Below are positions 61,001-64,000 of a stretch of 64,000 nucleotides of DNA, piece by piece. Within the stretch, counting starts at the first letter, position 1, and every line of letters starts with the position of its first letter. The notes below the pieces were generated by a model. The model did not search any database, was not told where the DNA came from, and saw only the letters and a program-made list of their open reading frames with translations. The stretch is taken from the NCBI GenBank assembly GCA_027382625.1, contig JAJKFJ010020966.1, positions 94,114 through 158,113 of the forward strand, in the 5' to 3' direction. Source of the DNA: Tetmemena sp. SeJ-2015. Taxonomy: Eukaryota; Ciliophora; Spirotrichea; Sporadotrichida; Oxytrichidae. A program made the position numbers and the translations under genes.

Positions 61001-64000
61001 TCAGCTGCTATACGCATATCTGCCTAGATCAATTTAATTAAGACATTATGTTATTGCGATCTTAGAAGAATCTCGTTTTGAATAGTTGGAGGTACTCTGC
61101 CGCTCTCAAGCTATTCAGCTAAGTGCTTATACTATACACTTACTTTATTTTATGAAGTCACCTCCCACTTTGAGAGAAGATTTTTGCGATATCAAAGGAC
61201 TCATCAGCCCTCCAGCGAGATTAGATCTTTGCATGAAGGAATATTAATAATAAAATAACGATTTGCTAAAAAGACTTCTTGCCAATCACTAGACTCTTTA
61301 GTGATCTCCTAACGATTCGAGTATCAGTAGACTTTGAGGGATTTAAGCTTACATAAGCCTTCTAGAATGTTTCTACTATAAAATAGTCTATGCAATTATG
61401 TTTTGAGTATGATATTGGAAATGCCTCCGCTCTCTGCATCTGTCAAAGGGCCAACAGGATCTCTCTCCTCTTAGTCTTGATCATTCGAACCTTTTGTTGG
61501 AAAATTTTAAATCGAAAGAGTATAGTGAAAAATAATGGCTTCTTTGGGGAGAGTAAGTTATTCTGAGATCCTAGCCCTCTATTTCCAAGCCTTAACAATA
61601 AAATGAAACAGAGCAGTCATTGCCGATGGCTTAGGAGTTTGAAGAGACTGCTATTTCTAGTCAAGTCCTGGAGTTCTTGAACTCTTTTTCGAGTTAAAAT
61701 AAATTTCATTCATAAAAAGATTCCTGGAAGAGGGTCTTTTCTTGGCACCTTACTTGCTACGACTTGAGGGAATTATCCCATCGGTTGTGACTAAACTCTT
61801 CTTATCTTTGAAGGTAACTTGATCTATCTCAGTGACTGAGTCAACTGAGCTTCCTCTTTTCATGTATCTTTTCTTTGCAAAAATAATCTAATTATTTCAA
61901 CATATTATTTAAAATCCTTTCTTTTAAGGAGAAGCTTGACTCTTAGATTTGACTTTGCTCTCTTCGACATATTCCACTTTTATGCTTTCCTTATCATCAT
62001 AGTCTATGCCTTGCCTATAAGCACTTGCTTGCTCCTACTCTATCTCAGTTTATCTTTAAGGGGTAGGGTCATCGTTATAAATGTTCTCTGTCGCACTTCC
62101 CTAGCTTTGAGCGTCTGAGCTGGTAGTCTACTTATCTAAGCAATTGAATTCCTAAATTGACTCAAAGTTTTGACCAATTGGTTAAGTGGGAATCGGCTTT
62201 AAAATACGATTAGGTGAGAGACTTTATTTGGTACTAGTCTAGAGAGGACTCCTATTTTAAGAGAGAGATTCTTTGATATTTGTGTTCACTTTGAGAGAGG
62301 GTCTGTTAGAAACTTTCACTCAATTTATATTATAAAATACTCTGGAAGGAGATCTTAACATGGTGGTAAAATAAAGCTCATTACTTTACATTCAAAGTGA
62401 CCTGAATGTTATTCGCAAACCTATTTCCATTATCAAAATCAGACACTTCTCTATTTCTAGAAACACTAATACTCTTCTAGTTTTAAATCTACTACCGTTT
62501 ATACTGACTTGGCTGCTACTTCTCTTTTTCAATTTTCTCTTGCCTTTCCTTTTCCTCTTTGCTGCCTCCTCGACTATCATCCTCTAGTATCTCATCTTTC
62601 AAGTGGTGCAGTTACTATAGAGGCTTGGAGATTTTTCCCTTAGCAATTTTAATGTTTTCATTGTAATATTAAGGTCGAGGTTGCTTTTTAGCGTAAATAT
62701 GGTTTCCAAGAGCTCCAACGCTCCCTAATCCCAAGTTCGCTTGGCTGCGAGATTTAAAACTAATAAGTAATTATGCTATTTTAATTTCAAGTTACTGACA
62801 CTCCTCTTTTAGAGGAAGGGTTGTAAGTTATCTATATGCTTTAGCCTTCTTAATTGAAAATATTTATTTTAATTTAGCTATTAATAAATATAAATTATGA
62901 TTTTAATAGATTAGGATTTAATTTTTGCAAACTTGTCATTTCCATGATTTGCATTTGTAGAAGGATTAAAGAACTAACTCTTAGTAATTTTCCCAAATGG
63001 TTAAGCCATAAAAAAATAATGATAATTAGATAATTCATCTTGGGTTCTTGAGTAGAATTACCTTTCGCCCGAGTTTGGATTTATTAATTCTGGGCTTTAA
63101 ATTTCTTCCTAAGCCTAACCGTTCTAGATCTAATTCGGAATTTTTAAAGAAGTCTTCAATTTTGATTTAGTTTACCTGTAATTTACTATACTTCTTAGAG
63201 CCATCTTTTTTAAATCCTACTTAGTGAATTGATGATTGTTAACTTGCTATGAAGATGAGGAGTGCACCTATCTGATGTTTTAAATTTAAGTATATTAAGA
63301 TCTGCTACGCCCCTCGCTTGATTAAATCTTACTAGGCCTAACTTAGCTCAACTTTACTTAACGGAATTGACTGGAATGAAATTGTTTCTTAGGAGATGAT
63401 CAGGGAGTATTTGGGAGACAGAAGCTGCGTGTGCTGATGCATATGACACTTGCTGCAACTAATTCATAGTTTAGCTGTGCTCTGTATTAGTTTGAGGTCC
63501 ACCGCCCTAAACTGAATTGAAGTACAAGTCTGAGTGCTGCAAACTGTTCTAGGTGTTTGAAGTGTAATTTGTAGTGGTTTGGAGCATTCTATTTTGGGAA
63601 TGACTGCTAATCCCTCCTCGATGATTTTTAATTAAGAAAAAAAACTTTTGGAAGTCAATTTATTTGGAAGTAGCGGTGAACTTAGATCTTAATTTAGCAT
63701 GAGCATCTAGTTGCTTTCTCGACTCTTTATCTATGCTTAATTAACAATTATAAAAAGAAAGCTTTGTTGAAATTTCTGCCTTACTGCTGACTTTGTTACT
63801 GATTTGATTCTCCCTTACTCTGGGTAAAGACTCCAAATGGAAAGTTTATTCTCCTTGCTTGCAGTTAAAGAAACAATATTTTCATAGAAAGAAAGTTAAG
63901 AGGGAGTTTTATAAGTATTCTGAGGGATCTAATACTAATTATCGCTCTCCTTGAGTTGGGGCGGCTAATTAAGTTCAAAATTCATTCATTTTTATTTAAA
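58040..64000 (-). CDS. large ankyrin-repeat protein with Ser/Gln-rich N-terminal half (5' end outside window)
   Basis: Open blocks run from the right edge to TGA at 58042–58040. The N-terminal half (64000 to about 60780) is disordered and rich in Ser, Gln and Lys (SSRNLFMNEIYFNSKKSS, KEEKERQEKIEKEK, MNQLQQVSYASAHAASV), with many TAA/TAG codons. It continues without a break into MTNQIFEKVFLNDFQ and the repeat half. Ankyrin motifs: TNGCDTLFLDFKGRSVLHYA, DNKGMTPLHYAVRSSNVEII, NEGYTPLILSLRSEK, GMLPIDYDRKKR and MHFAVMHENVKAIAVLLKQ. Ankyrin stacks bind partner proteins; no catalytic or membrane segment was seen, so a scaffold role is plausible. Gaps and frame changes near 58640, 59140, 59640 and 60020 imply IESs or introns not mapped here. 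Confidence 0.8.
61008..61023. other. 16-bp IES, pointer CTA
   Basis: CTA at 61008–61010 and 61024–61026. Deletion joins NVLIKLIQ to QLNRNLSDDDEMY on the minus strand and avoids a TGA. Confidence 0.6.

Noticed and set aside
1..64000. Telomere-bearing (TBE-type) transposons
   Set aside because: No C4A4 terminal repeats and no recognisable transposase, kinase or zinc-finger frame of that family.

Overview
The window looks like germline (micronuclear) DNA of a hypotrich/stichotrich ciliate of the Oxytricha–Stylonychia kind. Three things seen directly support this. (1) Every recognisable protein reads through TAA and TAG as glutamine and ends only at TGA. (2) Coding sequence is cut into short, more GC-rich blocks (MDSs) by AT-rich pieces (IESs); a frame is restored only when a piece lying between two copies of a short direct repeat (pointer) is removed. 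(3) Two genes are scrambled, with halves on opposite strands that share 12-bp pointers. Ordinary GT–AG introns are also present. The species assignment is inference. Many block edges below are approximate; exact pointers are given where I could work them out.

Layout. 1144–24089 (-): one giant surface-protein gene (signal peptide, parallel beta-helix repeats, Cys-rich GFWR module, several membrane helices) spread over about 23 kb in roughly 30 or more MDSs. One of its IESs holds a 1.3-kb element made of two 555-bp inverted arms. 25317–27820 (+): a SAM methyltransferase, then a phosphopantothenate–cysteine ligase. 28011–30886 (+): an unidentified Ser/Gln-rich protein.

30985–44346 is the scrambled district. 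The 3' part of a kelch–BTB gene (+, 30985–32114) and the 5' half of a short-chain acyl-CoA synthetase (+, to 33805) are followed by an intact channel-linked nucleotide cyclase gene (+, 34063–38223). Next come the kelch 5' part (-, 39747–38567, itself permuted), an unidentified gene (+, 40132–42669) and the synthetase 3' half (-, 44346–42916). The two inverted joins span overlapping intervals.

44423–49836 (-): two tandem acid-sphingomyelinase-like phosphodiesterases. 49837–52281: no gene seen. 52282 to about 53900 (+): an unidentified Ser-rich gene, followed by smaller coding islands up to about 55720. 55983–57698 (-): an unidentified gene. 58040 to the right edge (-): a large ankyrin-repeat gene whose 5' end lies outside the window.

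I saw no tRNA, rRNA or CRISPR array, and no C4A4-ended TBE transposon. The genes do not form an operon. What unites them is that all need programmed DNA deletion, and two need inversion, before they can be expressed from the somatic nucleus.
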